NCBI RefSeq assembly: GCF_001658005.1
Contig: NZ_CP015986.1
Span: 2,357,501-2,421,500, forward strand
Source of the DNA: Sphingobium sp. EP60837
GTDB taxonomy: Bacteria > Pseudomonadota > Alphaproteobacteria > Sphingomonadales > Sphingomonadaceae
Direction: 5' to 3'
DNA: 64,000 bases
Part shown: piece after piece, positions 48,912 through 60,383 of the stretch
Layout of the letters: every line of letters begins with the position of its first letter
How positions within the stretch are numbered: the stretch's first letter is position 1
Made by a program: the position numbers and the translations under genes
Notes under the pieces: model-generated
What the model saw: only the letters and a program-made list of their open reading frames with translations
What the model was told of the DNA's origin: nothing
Database searches by the model: none

Positions 48912-50146
48912 TGGCCCATTATCTCGACGAACTCGAGCATAAGATCAGCGCGGACGATCCGACGCTGGGCGATACCGAGATCCAGAACTACACGATCAAC
49001 TTCGGCCCGCAGCATCCAGCGGCGCATGGCGTGCTGCGTCTGGTCATGGAGCTGGACGGCGAGATCGTCGAGCGCTGCGACCCGCATGTCGGGCTGCTGC
49101 ATCGCGGCACCGAGAAGCTGATCGAGTACAAGACCTATCTCCAGGCGCTGCCCTATTTCGACCGGCTGGATTATTGCTCGCCGCTCGGCATGGAGCATAG
49201 CTATGTGCTGGCGATCGAGAAGCTGCTAAACCTGGAAGTGCCGCTGCGCGCGCAATATCTGCGCGTGTTCTTCGCGGAGCTGACCCGCATCTGCAACCAT
49301 ATGCTGAACCTGGGTTCGCACGTCATGGACGTCGGCGCGATGACGCCGAACCTTTGGCTGTTCGAAATCCGTGAGGATTGCCTCAATTTCTTCGAGCGCG
49401 CTTCGGGCGCGCGTATGCACTCGGCCTATTTCCGGCCGGGCGGCGTGCATCAGGATGTGCCGCTCAAGTTGCTGACCGATATCGCGGATTGGCTCGATAC
49501 GCGTTTGCCGCGCCTGTTCGAGGATGCGATCAGCCTTGTCGCGGACAACCGCATCTTCAAGCAGCGCAATGTCGATATCGCGGTCTGCTCGAAGGAAGAT
49601 GCGCTGAAATGGGGCTTTTCTGGCCCGATGATCCGCGGTTCGGGCATCCCGTGGGACATTCGCAAGTCGCAGCCCTACGATGTCTATGATCGCATGGACT
49701 TCGACATTCCCGTCGGCACGAATTTCGACTGCTACGACCGCTTCATGGTGCGCGTCGAGGAGGTCCGCCAGTCCGCGCGGATTATGAAGCAGTGCCTCAA
49801 CGAAATGCCGGAAGGGCCGATCGCCAGCTTCGACCGCAAGGTGGTGCCGCCCAAGCGCGGCGAGATGAAGCGATCGATGGAAGCGCTGATCCACCATTTC
49901 AAGCTCTACACCGAGGGCTTCCATGTTCCGGCGGGCGAGGTCTATGTGGCGACCGAAAGCCCCAAGGGCGAGTTCGGCGTCTATCTGGTCGCGGACGGCT
50001 CCAACAAGCCCTATCGCTGCAAGATCCGGCCGACCGCTTTCTCGCACCTGCAGGCGATGGACTTCATGATGAAGGGCCACATGCTGGCCGATACCACCGC
50101 TGTCCTGGGCGCCATGGACATCGTGTTTGGAGAATGTGACCGCTAA
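48911..50146 (+). CDS. nuoD: NADH-quinone oxidoreductase subunit D
   Basis: The 49-kDa subunit that forms the quinone pocket with NuoB. Conserved segments: [20 protein letters not shown] at the N-terminus, [25 protein letters not shown] and the C-terminal [20 protein letters not shown]. 411 residues. Starts inside the TGA of nuoC (TGATG). Confidence 0.97.
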   Translation: MAHYLDELEHKISADDPTLGDTEIQNYTINFGPQHPAAHGVLRLVMELDGEIVERCDPHVGLLHRGTEKLIEYKTYLQALPYFDRLDYCSPLGMEHSYVLAIEKLLNLEVPLRAQYLRVFFAELTRICNHMLNLGSHVMDVGAMTPNLWLFEIREDCLNFFERASGARMHSAYFRPGGVHQDVPLKLLTDIADWLDTRLPRLFEDAISLVADNRIFKQRNVDIAVCSKEDALKWGFSGPMIRGSGIPWDIRKSQPYDVYDRMDFDIPVGTNFDCYDRFMVRVEEVRQSARIMKQCLNEMPEGPIASFDRKVVPPKRGEMKRSMEALIHHFKLYTEGFHVPAGEVYVATESPKGEFGVYLVADGSNKPYRCKIRPTAFSHLQAMDFMMKGHMLADTTAVLGAMDIVFGECDR

Positions 50147-50829
50147 TGGCTGACGCAGTTCATATCCCGGACGAGGCCGAGACCCGTGCGCGCTGGGGCG
50201 CGTTTGCGTGGACGGCCGAGAATGCCGAGCAAGCGAAGAAGGTCATTGCCCGCTATCCTGCAGGTCGTCAGCAGTCGGCGGTGATGCCCCTCCTCGACCT
50301 GGCCCAGCGTCAGGTGGGTGCGGAAACGCAGACCCAGGGCTGGCTGCCGGTGCCGGTGATGGAATATATCGCCGACCAGCTCGAAATGCCGTACATGCGC
50401 GTTTACGAGGTCGCGACCTTCTACACCATGTACAACCTTGCGCCGGTCGGCCGCTATCATGTGCAGGTCTGCGGCACGACGCCCTGCATGCTTCGCGGCT
50501 CGGACGATGTGTTTTCGGCTTGCAAGAACAAGGGGCTGGTGAAGGGCGGTACGACGCCCGACGGCTTGTTCACCTTAACCGAGGTCGAGTGTCTGGGGGC
50601 CTGCGCCAACGCGCCGATGGTCCAGATCAACGACGATAATTTCGAAGACCTGACCTATGACGGCATGAGCGCGATCCTCGACGATCTCGCCGCTGGCAAG
50701 CAGCCCAAGATCGGGCCGCAGATCGATCGTCAGACGAGCTGCCCCGAGGGCGGTCCGACCACGCTCAAGGAAATGGTCGGCGAGAATCATGATTATCGGG
50801 GCCAATGGAATCTGGAGGCGCGGGCATGA
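50146..50829 (+). CDS. nuoE: NADH-quinone oxidoreductase subunit E
   Basis: The 24-kDa subunit with the 2Fe-2S cluster N1a. The four Cys ligands appear as [12 protein letters not shown] and [13 protein letters not shown]. 227 residues, slightly longer than E. coli NuoE because of a C-terminal part after KPKIGPQ. Its start overlaps the nuoD stop by one base, and its stop overlaps the nuoF ATG. Confidence 0.96.
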   Translation: MADAVHIPDEAETRARWGAFAWTAENAEQAKKVIARYPAGRQQSAVMPLLDLAQRQVGAETQTQGWLPVPVMEYIADQLEMPYMRVYEVATFYTMYNLAPVGRYHVQVCGTTPCMLRGSDDVFSACKNKGLVKGGTTPDGLFTLTEVECLGACANAPMVQINDDNFEDLTYDGMSAILDDLAAGKQPKIGPQIDRQTSCPEGGPTTLKEMVGENHDYRGQWNLEARA

Positions 50830-52136
50830 GCGACGTGATTGCGCCTCTCAGCGACAAGGATCGCATCTTCACCAACGTCTATGGCTTCCAGGATTGGGGT
50901 ATCGACGCGGCGATCAAGCGCGGCGATTGGGATAATACCAAGAAGCTGCTGGAAATCGGCCAGGACGAAATCATCGAGCGCATCAAGGCTTCGGGCCTGC
51001 GCGGTCGTGGCGGCGCAGGCTTCCCGACCGGCATGAAGTGGAGCTTCATGCCCAAGGAAAGCAAGGATGGCCGTCCGAGCTTCCTGGTCATCAACGCCGA
51101 CGAATCCGAGCCAGGGTCGTGCAAGGACCGCGAGATCATCCGCCACGATCCGCACAAGCTGATCGAAGGCGCGCTGGTCGCCGGTTTCGCGATGCGCGCG
51201 CGCGCCGCCTATATCTACATCCGCGGCGAGTTCATCTATGAGGCGAAGGTCCTCTTCGCCGCTGTCGAGCAGGCTTATGAAAAGGGCTTCCTAGGCAAGA
51301 ATGCCTGCGGTTCGGGCTATGATTTCGACGTCTTCGTCCATCGCGGCGCGGGCGCCTATATCTGCGGCGAGGAAACCGCGCAGATCGAAAGCCTGGAAGG
51401 CAAGAAGGGCCAGCCGCGCCTGAAGCCGCCTTTCCCAGCGGGCGCGGGCCTTTATGGCTGCCCGACCACGGTGAACAATGTGGAATCGATCGCGGTGGCG
51501 CCGACGATCCTGCGTCGTGGGTCCGAGTGGTTTTCGAGCTTCGGCCGCGAGAACAACAAAGGCACCAAACTCTTCCAGATCAGCGGCCATGTGAACAAGC
51601 CCTGCGTCGTCGAAGAGTCGATGGGCATCAGCTTCAAGGAGCTGATCGACCGGCATTGCGGCGGCATTCGCGGCGGTTGGGACAATCTGCTCGCCGTCAT
51701 CCCCGGCGGGTCGTCGGTGCCGCTGGTTCCGGCGGCGCAGATCATGGACGCGCCGATGGACTTTGATGGGCTGAAAGCGGTCGGTTCGGGCCTTGGCACC
51801 GCCGCCGTCATCGTCATGGACAAGTCGACCGACATCGTCCGCGCCATTTCGCGTCTCTCCTACTTCTACAAGCATGAGAGCTGCGGCCAGTGCACGCCCT
51901 GCCGCGAAGGCACCGGCTGGATGTGGCGCGTGATGGAGCGCCTGCGCTCAGGCGAGGCCGACATCAGCGAAATCGACATGCTGCAGGAAGTCACCAAGCA
52001 GGTCGAAGGCCACACCATCTGCGCCCTTGGCGACGCAGCGGCCTGGCCGATACAGGGCCTCATCAGGCACTTCCGCCCCGAAATTGAACGGCGGATCAAC
52101 GAACGCGGCGCGCCCATCATGGAGGCGGCGGAGTAA
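50826..52136 (+). CDS. nuoF: NADH-quinone oxidoreductase subunit F
   Basis: NADH- and FMN-binding 51-kDa subunit, entry point for electrons. The glycine-rich [16 protein letters not shown] and [15 protein letters not shown] line the nucleotide and FMN site. [14 protein letters not shown] follows; most homologues have Leu or Met where Gln stands. The N3 4Fe-4S ligands are in [12 protein letters not shown] plus [10 protein letters not shown]. 436 residues. ATGA overlap with nuoE. Confidence 0.97.
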   Translation: MSDVIAPLSDKDRIFTNVYGFQDWGIDAAIKRGDWDNTKKLLEIGQDEIIERIKASGLRGRGGAGFPTGMKWSFMPKESKDGRPSFLVINADESEPGSCKDREIIRHDPHKLIEGALVAGFAMRARAAYIYIRGEFIYEAKVLFAAVEQAYEKGFLGKNACGSGYDFDVFVHRGAGAYICGEETAQIESLEGKKGQPRLKPPFPAGAGLYGCPTTVNNVESIAVAPTILRRGSEWFSSFGRENNKGTKLFQISGHVNKPCVVEESMGISFKELIDRHCGGIRGGWDNLLAVIPGGSSVPLVPAAQIMDAPMDFDGLKAVGSGLGTAAVIVMDKSTDIVRAISRLSYFYKHESCGQCTPCREGTGWMWRVMERLRSGEADISEIDMLQEVTKQVEGHTICALGDAAAWPIQGLIRHFRPEIERRINERGAPIMEAAE

Positions 52137-52138
52137 CC

Positions 52139-54145
52139 ATGCCTAAAGTCAAAGTCGACGGCGTAGAACTCGAAGTCCCGGCGGGCGCGACGGTCCTGCA
52201 GGCTTGCGAGCTGGCGGGGAAGGAAATTCCGCGCTTCTGCTATCATGAGCGCCTTTCCATCGCCGGCAATTGCCGTATGTGCCTGGTCGACGTGAAGCCC
52301 GGGCCGCCCAAGCCGCAGGCGTCTTGCGCTCTGCCGGCCGCCGAAGGTCAGGACATCCGCACCGACAGCGAGATGGTCAAGAAGGCGCGCGAAGGGGTGA
52401 TGGAGTTCCTGCTCATCAACCACCCGCTCGACTGCCCGATCTGCGACCAGGGTGGCGAATGTGACCTGCAGGACCAGTCGGTGGCCTATGGCCGGGGGGG
52501 CAGCCGCTTTGAGGAAAATAAGCGCGCCGTCACCGAGAAATATATGGGTCCGATCGTCAAGACGGTCATGACCCGCTGCATCCAGTGCACCCGTTGCGTG
52601 CGCTTTGCCGAGGAAGTCGCGGGCGTGCCGGAAATCGGCGCCATCTATCGCGGCGAAAATATGCAGATCACCACCTATCTCGAACATGCCGCGAAAAGCG
52701 AGCTGTCGGGCAATGTGGTCGACCTGTGCCCCGTCGGCGCGCTGACGTCGAAGCCCTATGCGTTCGAGGCGCGCCCGTGGGAGCTGCGCAAGACGCCCGC
52801 GATCGACGTCATGGATGCGGTCGGCACCAACATCCGGCTCGACAGCCGGGGCCGTCAGGTGCTGCGCGCCGTGCCCCGCATCAATGACGATGTGAACGAG
52901 GAATGGGCGTCGGACAAGACCCGGCACAATGTCGATGGTCTGGTGCGCAAGCGGCTCGACAAGCCCTATGTCCGCAAGGACGGCAAGCTGGTTCCGGCGA
53001 CCTGGGAAGAGGCGTTCAAGGCCGTTGCCGCCATTCAGCATGGCGGGTCGGTCGCGGCGCTCGCGGGCGACCTGCTCGACTGCGAGACGATGTTCGCAGG
53101 CAAGGCGCTGGTCGAGAAGCTGGGCGGCACGATGCTCGAAGGGCGTCAGACGGGCCTGGCCTATGATGTGTCGAGCCTGTCGGCGGTGAACTTCAACACC
53201 ACGCTCAACGGCATCGAGACGGCGGACGTGATCCTGCTGGTCGGCACCAACCTGCGCTGGGAAGCGCCGCTGGTGAACACCCGCATCCGCAAGGCGATCA
53301 AGAAGGGCGCGAAGGTCTTTGCCCTCGGCCCGCAGGTCGATCTCACCTACAAGGTCGAATGGCTCGGCAATGATGCGTCGCTACTGGCGAAGTTGCCTGA
53401 CGCTGTGGTTGAGGCGTTCGGCAAAGCGGCCCGTCCGGCGATAATCGTCGGCGGTGGCGTTCTGGCAAAGGACTGCGCGCATGGCGACACGCTGGCGCTG
53501 GTCGAGACGCTGGGCCTGATCAAGGATGGCTGGAACGGCTATAACGTCCTGCACTTCGCGGCGGCGCGCATGGGCGGCCTGATGCTAGGCTATGCGACCC
53601 AGGGCGGCATCAAGGCGGTGGCGGCGGCCAAGCCGAAGCTGCTCGTCTCGCTGGGCGCGGACGAAGTCGATTATGCGGCGTTCGAGGACAGCTTCAAGGT
53701 CTATGTCGGCCACCATGGCGACAAGGGTGCGCATGCGGCGGACGTGATCCTGCCGGGTGCGAGCTATGCTGAGAAGGCGGGCACCTATGTCAATCTGGAA
53801 GGCCGGGTGCAGCGCGGCGAAAGGGCCGTGTTCGCGCCGGGCGATGCCCGCGAGGATTGGTCGATCCTGCGCGCGCTATCCGAAGTGCTGGGAGCAACCC
53901 TGCCGTTCGACAGCTTCGAACAGCTCCGCGCCGAGATGGCGAAGGCGGTTCCGGCTCTGGGCGTCGAAGGCCTAGCCGATTATGGCTGGTCCGTGCCGTC
54001 GCTTCCCACCGGCGCGAGCGGCGAGTTCGGTTCGCCGATCAAGGATTTTTACCTGACCAACGCCATCTGCCGCGCCAGCCCGACGATGCAGCAATGTTCG
54101 GCCGAGCTGATCCACGGTGAGAGCTTCGCGGAGGCCGCAGAGTGA
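52139..54145 (+). CDS. nuoG: NADH-quinone oxidoreductase subunit G
   Basis: The 75-kDa subunit with clusters N1b, N4 and N5. Ligand motifs in order: [15 protein letters not shown] (2Fe-2S), [18 protein letters not shown] (His-ligated N5) and [13 protein letters not shown] with CPVGALTSK (N4). The rest (from about residue 220) is a molybdopterin-oxidoreductase-like scaffold. 668 residues. Starts two bases after nuoF; overlaps nuoH by four bases. Confidence 0.97.
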   Translation: MPKVKVDGVELEVPAGATVLQACELAGKEIPRFCYHERLSIAGNCRMCLVDVKPGPPKPQASCALPAAEGQDIRTDSEMVKKAREGVMEFLLINHPLDCPICDQGGECDLQDQSVAYGRGGSRFEENKRAVTEKYMGPIVKTVMTRCIQCTRCVRFAEEVAGVPEIGAIYRGENMQITTYLEHAAKSELSGNVVDLCPVGALTSKPYAFEARPWELRKTPAIDVMDAVGTNIRLDSRGRQVLRAVPRINDDVNEEWASDKTRHNVDGLVRKRLDKPYVRKDGKLVPATWEEAFKAVAAIQHGGSVAALAGDLLDCETMFAGKALVEKLGGTMLEGRQTGLAYDVSSLSAVNFNTTLNGIETADVILLVGTNLRWEAPLVNTRIRKAIKKGAKVFALGPQVDLTYKVEWLGNDASLLAKLPDAVVEAFGKAARPAIIVGGGVLAKDCAHGDTLALVETLGLIKDGWNGYNVLHFAAARMGGLMLGYATQGGIKAVAAAKPKLLVSLGADEVDYAAFEDSFKVYVGHHGDKGAHAADVILPGASYAEKAGTYVNLEGRVQRGERAVFAPGDAREDWSILRALSEVLGATLPFDSFEQLRAEMAKAVPALGVEGLADYGWSVPSLPTGASGEFGSPIKDFYLTNAICRASPTMQQCSAELIHGESFAEAAE

Positions 54146-55191
54146 CCGCTTTCTTCCAATCATTCGGCATGCCCTTCGAAGGCGCATGGCTGCTATCGAC
54201 GATCATCGGCATCCTGGTGATCGCCCTGCCGCTGATGCTGGCCGTCGCCATGATCATCTATGCCGACCGTAAGATCTGGGCGGCGATGGCGCTGCGCCGG
54301 GGGCCCAACGTGGTCGGCCCGTTCGGCCTGCTTCAGTCTTTTGCTGACGGCGCCAAGGTGTTCCTGCAGGAAACCATCATTCCGTCGGCCGCAAACAAGG
54401 CGCTGTTCATCATCGCGCCGATCATCACCTTCACGGTGGCGCTGCTTGCCTGGGCTGTCATTCCGTTCCAGGCGGGCGCGGTGCTGGCTAATATCAATGT
54501 CGGCCTGCTCTACATCCTCGCCATATCTTCGCTGGGTGTTTACGGAATCGTACTGGCGGGCTGGGCGTCCAACTCCAAATATCCCTTCTATTCGGCGATC
54601 CGCGCCAGCGCGCAGATGATCAGCTATGAAGTCTCGATCGGCTTCATCCTGATCTGCGTCGTTCTCTGGGCGGGCAGCTTCAACCTGACCGCGATCGTCG
54701 AAAGCCAGAGGGGCTATTATGGCTTTCTGAACGGCAACGGCTTCAACCCGCTGCTCTTCCCGATGGCGATCATGTTCCTGATCTCGGCCATGGCGGAAAC
54801 GGCGCGCGCGCCCTTCGACTTGACCGAAGCGGAGTCCGAACTGGTCGCGGGCTATCAGACCGAATATTCGTCCATGGCCTTCGCGCTCTACTGGCTCGGC
54901 GAATATGCCAATGTGCTGCTGATGTGCGCGCTGAACGCGATCCTGTTCTGGGGCGGCTATCTGCCGCCGATCGACTGGGCGCCGCTCTATTGGGTGCCGG
55001 GCATAATCTGGCTGTTCGCCAAAATACTGTTCTTCTTCTTCGTCTTCTCCTGGGTGAAGGCGACGGTACCTCGCTACCGCTATGACCAGCTGATGCGGCT
55101 GGGCTGGAAGATCTTCCTGCCGACCTCGCTGCTGTTCGTCTTCCTGGTTTCGGGCTTCCTCATGCTGACGCGCTATGGAGGCGCACAATGA
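54142..55191 (+). CDS. nuoH: NADH-quinone oxidoreductase subunit H
   Basis: Membrane subunit linking the quinone site to the proton path. Eight or so helices. Conserved loops: [40 protein letters not shown] and [20 protein letters not shown] with its string of acidic residues. 349 residues. Overlaps nuoG (GTGA) and nuoI (ATGA). Confidence 0.97.
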   Translation: MTAFFQSFGMPFEGAWLLSTIIGILVIALPLMLAVAMIIYADRKIWAAMALRRGPNVVGPFGLLQSFADGAKVFLQETIIPSAANKALFIIAPIITFTVALLAWAVIPFQAGAVLANINVGLLYILAISSLGVYGIVLAGWASNSKYPFYSAIRASAQMISYEVSIGFILICVVLWAGSFNLTAIVESQRGYYGFLNGNGFNPLLFPMAIMFLISAMAETARAPFDLTEAESELVAGYQTEYSSMAFALYWLGEYANVLLMCALNAILFWGGYLPPIDWAPLYWVPGIIWLFAKILFFFFVFSWVKATVPRYRYDQLMRLGWKIFLPTSLLFVFLVSGFLMLTRYGGAQ

Positions 55192-55673
55192 GCCTCGGTT
55201 ACTACGTCAAGAGCTTCACCCTGTGGGAGTTTGTGAAGGCGCATTGGCTGACCTTGAAATATTTCTTCAAGCCCAAGGCGACGATCAACTACCCCTATGA
55301 GAAGAACCCGATTTCGCCACGGTTCCGGGGTGAGCATGCGCTGCGCCGCTATCCCAATGGGGAAGAACGCTGCATCGCTTGCAAGCTATGCGAGGCAATT
55401 TGTCCAGCGCAGGCGATCACTATCGAAGCGCAACCGCGCGACGATGGTAGCCGCCGCACGACGCGCTACGACATCGACATGACCAAGTGCATCTATTGCG
55501 GCTTCTGTCAGGAAGCTTGTCCCGTAGATGCGATTGTCGAAGGGCCGAACTTCGAGTTCGCCACCGAAACCCGTGAGGAGCTGATCTACGACAAGGCCAA
55601 GCTCCTTGAAAATGGTGACAAGTGGGAGCGCGCAATCGCCGCGAACCTTGCCGCCGATGCACCCTATCGGTAA
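55188..55673 (+). CDS. nuoI: NADH-quinone oxidoreductase subunit I
   Basis: Ferredoxin-like subunit with two 4Fe-4S clusters, N6a and N6b: [16 protein letters not shown] and [16 protein letters not shown]. 161 residues. The N-terminal amphipathic part precedes the conserved [17 protein letters not shown]. Overlaps the nuoH stop by four bases; followed by an unusual 187-bp spacer before nuoJ. Confidence 0.97.
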   Translation: MSLGYYVKSFTLWEFVKAHWLTLKYFFKPKATINYPYEKNPISPRFRGEHALRRYPNGEERCIACKLCEAICPAQAITIEAQPRDDGSRRTTRYDIDMTKCIYCGFCQEACPVDAIVEGPNFEFATETREELIYDKAKLLENGDKWERAIAANLAADAPYR

Positions 55674-55694
55674 TGGGCATGCAAAATCTCAATC

Positions 55695-55830
55695 AGCCGT
55701 TCGGCCTGAGTAAGGTTGAAGCGAGGCACGTGACTCGCTTCAAAGCTTGTCGAGGGCCTGTATCGAAGGCTTCGCGTAGCTCCTTCGATACACCGCTTCG
55801 ACAAGCTCAGCGGCTACTCAGGACGAACGG
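55695..55830. repeat. Palindromic repeat, family B, inside the nuo operon
   Basis: Starts CCGTTCGGCCTGAG, contains CTTGTCGAGGGCCTGTATCG with the inverted TCGATACACCGCTTCGACAA, and ends in GGACGAACGG. It fills most of the 187-bp gap between nuoI and nuoJ, the only sizeable gap in the 14-gene operon. No gene is visible in it. Confidence 0.8.
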
Positions 55831-55860
55831 GGCAGGGCGTCAAGGGGCAATGGAAATCCA

Positions 55861-56472
55861 ATGATTCACGTCTTCGCCTTTTACCTGTTCGCCACCTTGG
55901 TGGTGTGCAGCGGCGCGCTGACGATCCTGTCGCGCAACCCGGTTCATTCGGTGCTGTGGCTGATCATGGCGTTCTTCAGCGCGGCGGGGCTAATGGTCCT
56001 GCTGGGCGCCGAGTTCATCGCGATGCTGCTCATCATCGTCTATGTCGGCGCGGTCGCCGTGCTGTTCCTGTTCGTCGTCATGATGCTCGACATCGACTTC
56101 GCCGAGTTGCGCGCTGGTTTCGTCGATTATCTGCCGTTCGGCATGCTGATCGCGCTGTTGCTGCTGGCCGAAATTGTGCTGGGCGTCGGGATCTGGAGCG
56201 CGGGTCCGATCGAACTTGCGCAGAGAGCGGCGCCGGCTAATCCGGAACTGAGCAATATACAGGCGATCGGCGGGCTGCTTTACACACGCTATATCTTCCT
56301 GTTCGAAGCGGCGGGCATCGTCCTGCTGGTCGCTATGATCGGCGCCATCGTGCTGACGCATCGGGCGCGTGGCGGCGTGCGGGGCCAGAATATCTCCCGC
56401 CAGAACCGCCGTCGTCCCCAGGACGCCGTGCGCAACGTCAATCAGCCCGCGGGGCAGGGGGTGGAGCTGTGA
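55861..56472 (+). CDS. nuoJ: NADH-quinone oxidoreductase subunit J
   Basis: Five-helix membrane subunit whose third helix contains the pi-bulge that couples quinone reduction to proton movement. Conserved: [40 protein letters not shown] and [13 protein letters not shown]. 203 residues with a basic C-terminal tail ([20 protein letters not shown]). Overlaps nuoK by four bases. Confidence 0.96.
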   Translation: MIHVFAFYLFATLVVCSGALTILSRNPVHSVLWLIMAFFSAAGLMVLLGAEFIAMLLIIVYVGAVAVLFLFVVMMLDIDFAELRAGFVDYLPFGMLIALLLLAEIVLGVGIWSAGPIELAQRAAPANPELSNIQAIGGLLYTRYIFLFEAAGIVLLVAMIGAIVLTHRARGGVRGQNISRQNRRRPQDAVRNVNQPAGQGVEL

Positions 56473-56774
56473 TCGGCCTTCAGCATTATCTGGTGGTGAG
56501 CGCGATCCTGTTCGTGATGGGCGTGCTGGGCATCTTCATCAACCGCAAGAATGTCATCATCATCCTGATGGCGATCGAGCTGATCTTGCTTAGCGTCAAC
56601 ATCAACCTTGTCGCCTTCAGCGCCTTCCTGGGCGATCTGGTGGGGCAGGTCTTCTCGATGTTCGTGCTGACCGTCGCGGCGGGTGAGGCGGCCATCGGCC
56701 TCGCCATCCTCGTCATCTATTTCCGTGGTCGCGGCACGATTGCCGTCGATGATGTCAACCGGATGAAGGGCTAA
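56469..56774 (+). CDS. nuoK: NADH-quinone oxidoreductase subunit K
   Basis: Small three-helix subunit, 101 residues, with the two membrane glutamates of the proton path ([16 protein letters not shown] and [15 protein letters not shown]). Initiates at GTG 56469 overlapping the nuoJ TGA (GTGA). Confidence 0.96.
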   Translation: MIGLQHYLVVSAILFVMGVLGIFINRKNVIIILMAIELILLSVNINLVAFSAFLGDLVGQVFSMFVLTVAAGEAAIGLAILVIYFRGRGTIAVDDVNRMKG

Positions 56775-56781
56775 GCCTGAC

Positions 56782-58827
56782 ATGATCCAGCTTATCGTCC
56801 TTCTCCCGCTCATCGCGGCTGTCATCGCCGGTCTTGGCAACAAAGCGTTGGGCAAGCTGCCGGCGAAGATACTGACCACGGGCGCGCTGTTCATTTCCTG
56901 CGCGCTTAGCTGGCCGATCTTCATTGCCTTCCTGACCGGCCATGCCGAGCCTTATGTCGCTCCGGCCTTCACCTGGATTCAGTCGGGCAGCTTTGACGCC
57001 CAATGGGCGCTGCGCGTCGATGCGATGACGGCGGTCATGCTGGTGGTCATCACAAGCGTGTCGAGCCTCGTTCACCTGTATTCGTGGGGTTATATGGAGG
57101 AGGAGCCGGATCAGCCGCGCTTCTTCGCTTACCTTTCACTCTTCACCTTCGCTATGCTGATGCTCGTGACGGCGAACAATCTGCTGCAGATGTTCTTCGG
57201 TTGGGAAGGCGTGGGTCTGGCGTCCTATCTGCTGATCGGCTTCTGGTTCCGGAAGCCGAGCGCAAACGCTGCCGCGATCAAGGCGTTCGTCGTCAACCGC
57301 GTCGGCGACCTTGGCTTCATGCTCGGTATTTTCGGCACCTATCTGGTGTTCAACACCATCTCGATCCCCGAAATCCTGGCCGCCGCGCCTTCGATGGCGG
57401 GTTCGACAATCGGCTTCCTTGGCCACCGTTTCGACACGATGACCGTACTCTGCCTGCTGCTGTTCATCGGCGCGATGGGCAAGTCGGCGCAGCTTGGTCT
57501 GCACACTTGGTTGCCGGACGCGATGGAAGGCCCGACCCCGGTGTCGGCGCTGATCCATGCGGCGACGATGGTGACCGCTGGCGTGTTCATGGTGTGCCGC
57601 CTGTCGCCGATGTTCGAGACCTCGCCGACAGCATTGGGCTTCGTCACCTTCATCGGTGCCGCGACGTGCTTGTTCGCGGCGACCGTGGGCACGGTGCAGA
57701 ACGATATAAAGCGCGTTATCGCCTATTCGACCTGCTCGCAGCTCGGCTACATGTTCTTTGCGGCAGGCGTCGGCGCCTATGGCGCTGCGATGTTCCACCT
57801 CTTCACCCATGCCTTCTTCAAGGCGCTGCTGTTCCTCGGCGCAGGTTCGGTGATCCATGCGATGCACCATGAACAGGACATGCGTTACTATGGCGCGTTG
57901 CGGAAGGAGATCCCGATCACCTTCTGGACGATGACGCTGGGCACGCTGGCGATCACTGGTGTTGGCCTGCCGCTCGCGGGGATCGGTTTTGCGGGCTTCT
58001 ATTCCAAGGACGGCATTCTCGAAGCGGCCTATGCTTCGGGTGGAGCGGGCGTGGGCGCGTTTCTTGTGGGCGTGTTCGCGGCGCTGCTCACCAGCTTCTA
58101 CAGCTGGCGGCTCGTCTTCCTGACCTTCTTCGGCAAGCCGCGCTGGGCCGCTTCGGAGCATATCCAGCACGCGATCCATGGCCATCATGAATCGCCCGAG
58201 GAAGAGACCGAGCATGATGGTCATGGGGCTCATGACGATCATGGCCATGTCGCGACCGGCACCGGCGGCTATCATCCGCATGAGAGCCCCTGGGTAATGC
58301 TAATCCCGCTGGTGGTGCTGAGCCTGGGCGCGGTATTCGCTGGCTTCATCTTCCATGACCAGTTCATCGGGGCCGAGGGCGGGGTCGAGTTTTGGAAGGG
58401 GGCTCTGTCGTTCGACAGCCACCTGATGCATGCGGCGCATGAAGTGCCGACTTGGGTCAAGTTCGCGCCGTTCATGGTGATGCTGATTGGCCTCGTCATT
58501 GCGTGGCTGAGCTACATCAAGAACACCGATTGGCCGCGACGTTTCGTCGCCGAGTTCGGCGTGCTGTACCAGTTCCTGCTCAACAAATGGTATTTCGACG
58601 AGATTTACCACTTCCTGTTCGTCAAGCCCGCCTTTGCCATCGGGCGCTTCTTCTGGAAGTTTGGGGACGTCGGCTTCATCGACCGCTTCGGGCCCAACGG
58701 CCTTGCCGCGCTAGTCGTGCAGGGCAACAAAGTCACCCGCCGGCTTCAATCCGGCTATCTCTACACATACGCGCTGGTGATGCTGATCGGCCTCGCCGCG
58801 GCCGCAACCTGGGCGATGACACGATAA
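56782..58827 (+). CDS. nuoL: NADH-quinone oxidoreductase subunit L
   Basis: Largest antiporter-like proton-pumping subunit, 681 residues, with about 14 core helices and the C-terminal lateral helix. Conserved: [47 protein letters not shown] and [20 protein letters not shown] His-rich loop ([13 protein letters not shown], near residue 480) lies between late helices. Its TAA overlaps the nuoM ATG. Confidence 0.97.
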   Translation: MIQLIVLLPLIAAVIAGLGNKALGKLPAKILTTGALFISCALSWPIFIAFLTGHAEPYVAPAFTWIQSGSFDAQWALRVDAMTAVMLVVITSVSSLVHLYSWGYMEEEPDQPRFFAYLSLFTFAMLMLVTANNLLQMFFGWEGVGLASYLLIGFWFRKPSANAAAIKAFVVNRVGDLGFMLGIFGTYLVFNTISIPEILAAAPSMAGSTIGFLGHRFDTMTVLCLLLFIGAMGKSAQLGLHTWLPDAMEGPTPVSALIHAATMVTAGVFMVCRLSPMFETSPTALGFVTFIGAATCLFAATVGTVQNDIKRVIAYSTCSQLGYMFFAAGVGAYGAAMFHLFTHAFFKALLFLGAGSVIHAMHHEQDMRYYGALRKEIPITFWTMTLGTLAITGVGLPLAGIGFAGFYSKDGILEAAYASGGAGVGAFLVGVFAALLTSFYSWRLVFLTFFGKPRWAASEHIQHAIHGHHESPEEETEHDGHGAHDDHGHVATGTGGYHPHESPWVMLIPLVVLSLGAVFAGFIFHDQFIGAEGGVEFWKGALSFDSHLMHAAHEVPTWVKFAPFMVMLIGLVIAWLSYIKNTDWPRRFVAEFGVLYQFLLNKWYFDEIYHFLFVKPAFAIGRFFWKFGDVGFIDRFGPNGLAALVVQGNKVTRRLQSGYLYTYALVMLIGLAAAATWAMTR

Positions 58828-60383
58828 TGGACGGCTTCCCCATCCTTTCCCTGATGATGGCAGTGCCGATGGCGGGGGCCATCGCCTGTCTCTATGCAGG
58901 TGCCAATCAGGCGCGCTGGATCGCTCTGCTGGCGACGCTGGTGGATATGGCGCTCGGCGTGCTGCTTTGGGCGAATTTCGACCAGTCGGGCACGGCCGCA
59001 CAGTGGCAGTTCCAGGAATATGCGCCGATCTTCGGCCGCTTTGCCTGGGCGCTGGGGATCGACGGCATCGCGCTGGTGCTGATCATGCTGACCGTGTTCC
59101 TGATGCCGATCTGCATCGGCGCGAGCTGGCAGGCGATCGAGAAGCGCGTCGGCGAATATATGGCGGCCTTCCTGTTCATGGAGGTGCTGATGATCGGCGT
59201 CTTCACGGCGCAGGATCTCTACCTCTTCTATGTGATGTTCGAGGCGGGCCTGATCCCGATGTACCTCATCATCGGCATCTGGGGTGGTGCGGACCGTATC
59301 TACGCTTCGTACAAATTCTTCCTGTACACGCTGCTCGGATCGGTGCTGATGCTGATCGCGATGATGTGGATGGTGCATGAAGCAGGCACCACCGACATCC
59401 CGACGCTGATGGCGTATAATTTCGATCCACATGTCCAGGTCTGGCTGTTCCTCGCCTTCTTCGCGAGCTTCGCGGTGAAGATGCCGATGTGGCCGGTCCA
59501 CACTTGGCTGCCTGACGCGCACGTGCAGGCCCCGACCGCCGGTTCGGTCATTCTGGCGGGTGTGTTGCTGAAGATGGGCGGATATGGTTTCATCCGCTTC
59601 TCTTTGCCGATGTTCCCGGAAGCTTCGGCGCAACTCGCCTGGCTGATCTGGGGCCTGTCGATGGTCGCGGTGGTTTATACCAGCCTTGTCGCGCTCGTGC
59701 AGACTGACATGAAGAAGTTGATTGCCTATTCGTCGGTCGCGCATATGGCGATCGTGACAGTCGGGCTATTCGCTTTCAACCAGGCGGGCATCGAGGGCGC
59801 GATGATGGTGATGCTGGGCCATGGCCTGGTATCGGGCGCGCTCTTCCTCTGCGTTGGCATCATCTACGATCGGCTGCATACGCGTGAGATTTCACGCTAT
59901 GGTGGCCTCAGCATCAACATGCCCAAATATGCGGTGCTGTTCCTGCTGTTCACCATGGCTTCGGTCGGCCTGCCGGGCACCAGCAACTTCGTCGGTGAAT
60001 TTCTGGCGCTGATGGGCATTTACCAGGCGTCGAGCTGGGTAGCGCTGGTCTGCACCACGGGCATCATCCTGGGCGCGGCCTATATGCTGTATCTCTATCG
60101 CCGCATCGCCTATGGCGAGCAGAAGAATGCGGACGCTGCCGCCATGCCAGACCTGTCGATGCGGGAAATGTGGCTGCTCGCGCCGATAGCGGCGGCCGTG
60201 CTGTGGATGGGCATTTATCCTGAGAGCTTCCTGGCTCCCATGCGCTCAGACATCCGCGCGCTCGAAGCTCGCATTGCCTCCGCCGCTCCGGTGGGGGATT
60301 CCAAGATCAAGATGGGGCCTGCCATCCCGGCGGCCGAGGCGCATCACCATGAAGAAGTTCCCGCGCATGGGGAGGCGCACTGA
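58827..60383 (+). CDS. nuoM: NADH-quinone oxidoreductase subunit M
   Basis: Antiporter-like proton-pumping subunit, 518 residues. Conserved: [20 protein letters not shown] with the key Glu, [20 protein letters not shown] and [21 protein letters not shown] at 58827 was chosen; the longer frame begins within nuoL. The C-terminus is His/Glu-rich ([13 protein letters not shown]). Overlaps nuoN by one base. Confidence 0.97.
   Translation: MDGFPILSLMMAVPMAGAIACLYAGANQARWIALLATLVDMALGVLLWANFDQSGTAAQWQFQEYAPIFGRFAWALGIDGIALVLIMLTVFLMPICIGASWQAIEKRVGEYMAAFLFMEVLMIGVFTAQDLYLFYVMFEAGLIPMYLIIGIWGGADRIYASYKFFLYTLLGSVLMLIAMMWMVHEAGTTDIPTLMAYNFDPHVQVWLFLAFFASFAVKMPMWPVHTWLPDAHVQAPTAGSVILAGVLLKMGGYGFIRFSLPMFPEASAQLAWLIWGLSMVAVVYTSLVALVQTDMKKLIAYSSVAHMAIVTVGLFAFNQAGIEGAMMVMLGHGLVSGALFLCVGIIYDRLHTREISRYGGLSINMPKYAVLFLLFTMASVGLPGTSNFVGEFLALMGIYQASSWVALVCTTGIILGAAYMLYLYRRIAYGEQKNADAAAMPDLSMREMWLLAPIAAAVLWMGIYPESFLAPMRSDIRALEARIASAAPVGDSKIKMGPAIPAAEAHHHEEVPAHGEAH

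Noticed and set aside
57136..58281. 381-codon minus-strand frame opposite nuoL
   Set aside because: Shadow of a long GC-rich membrane-protein gene, no family features.
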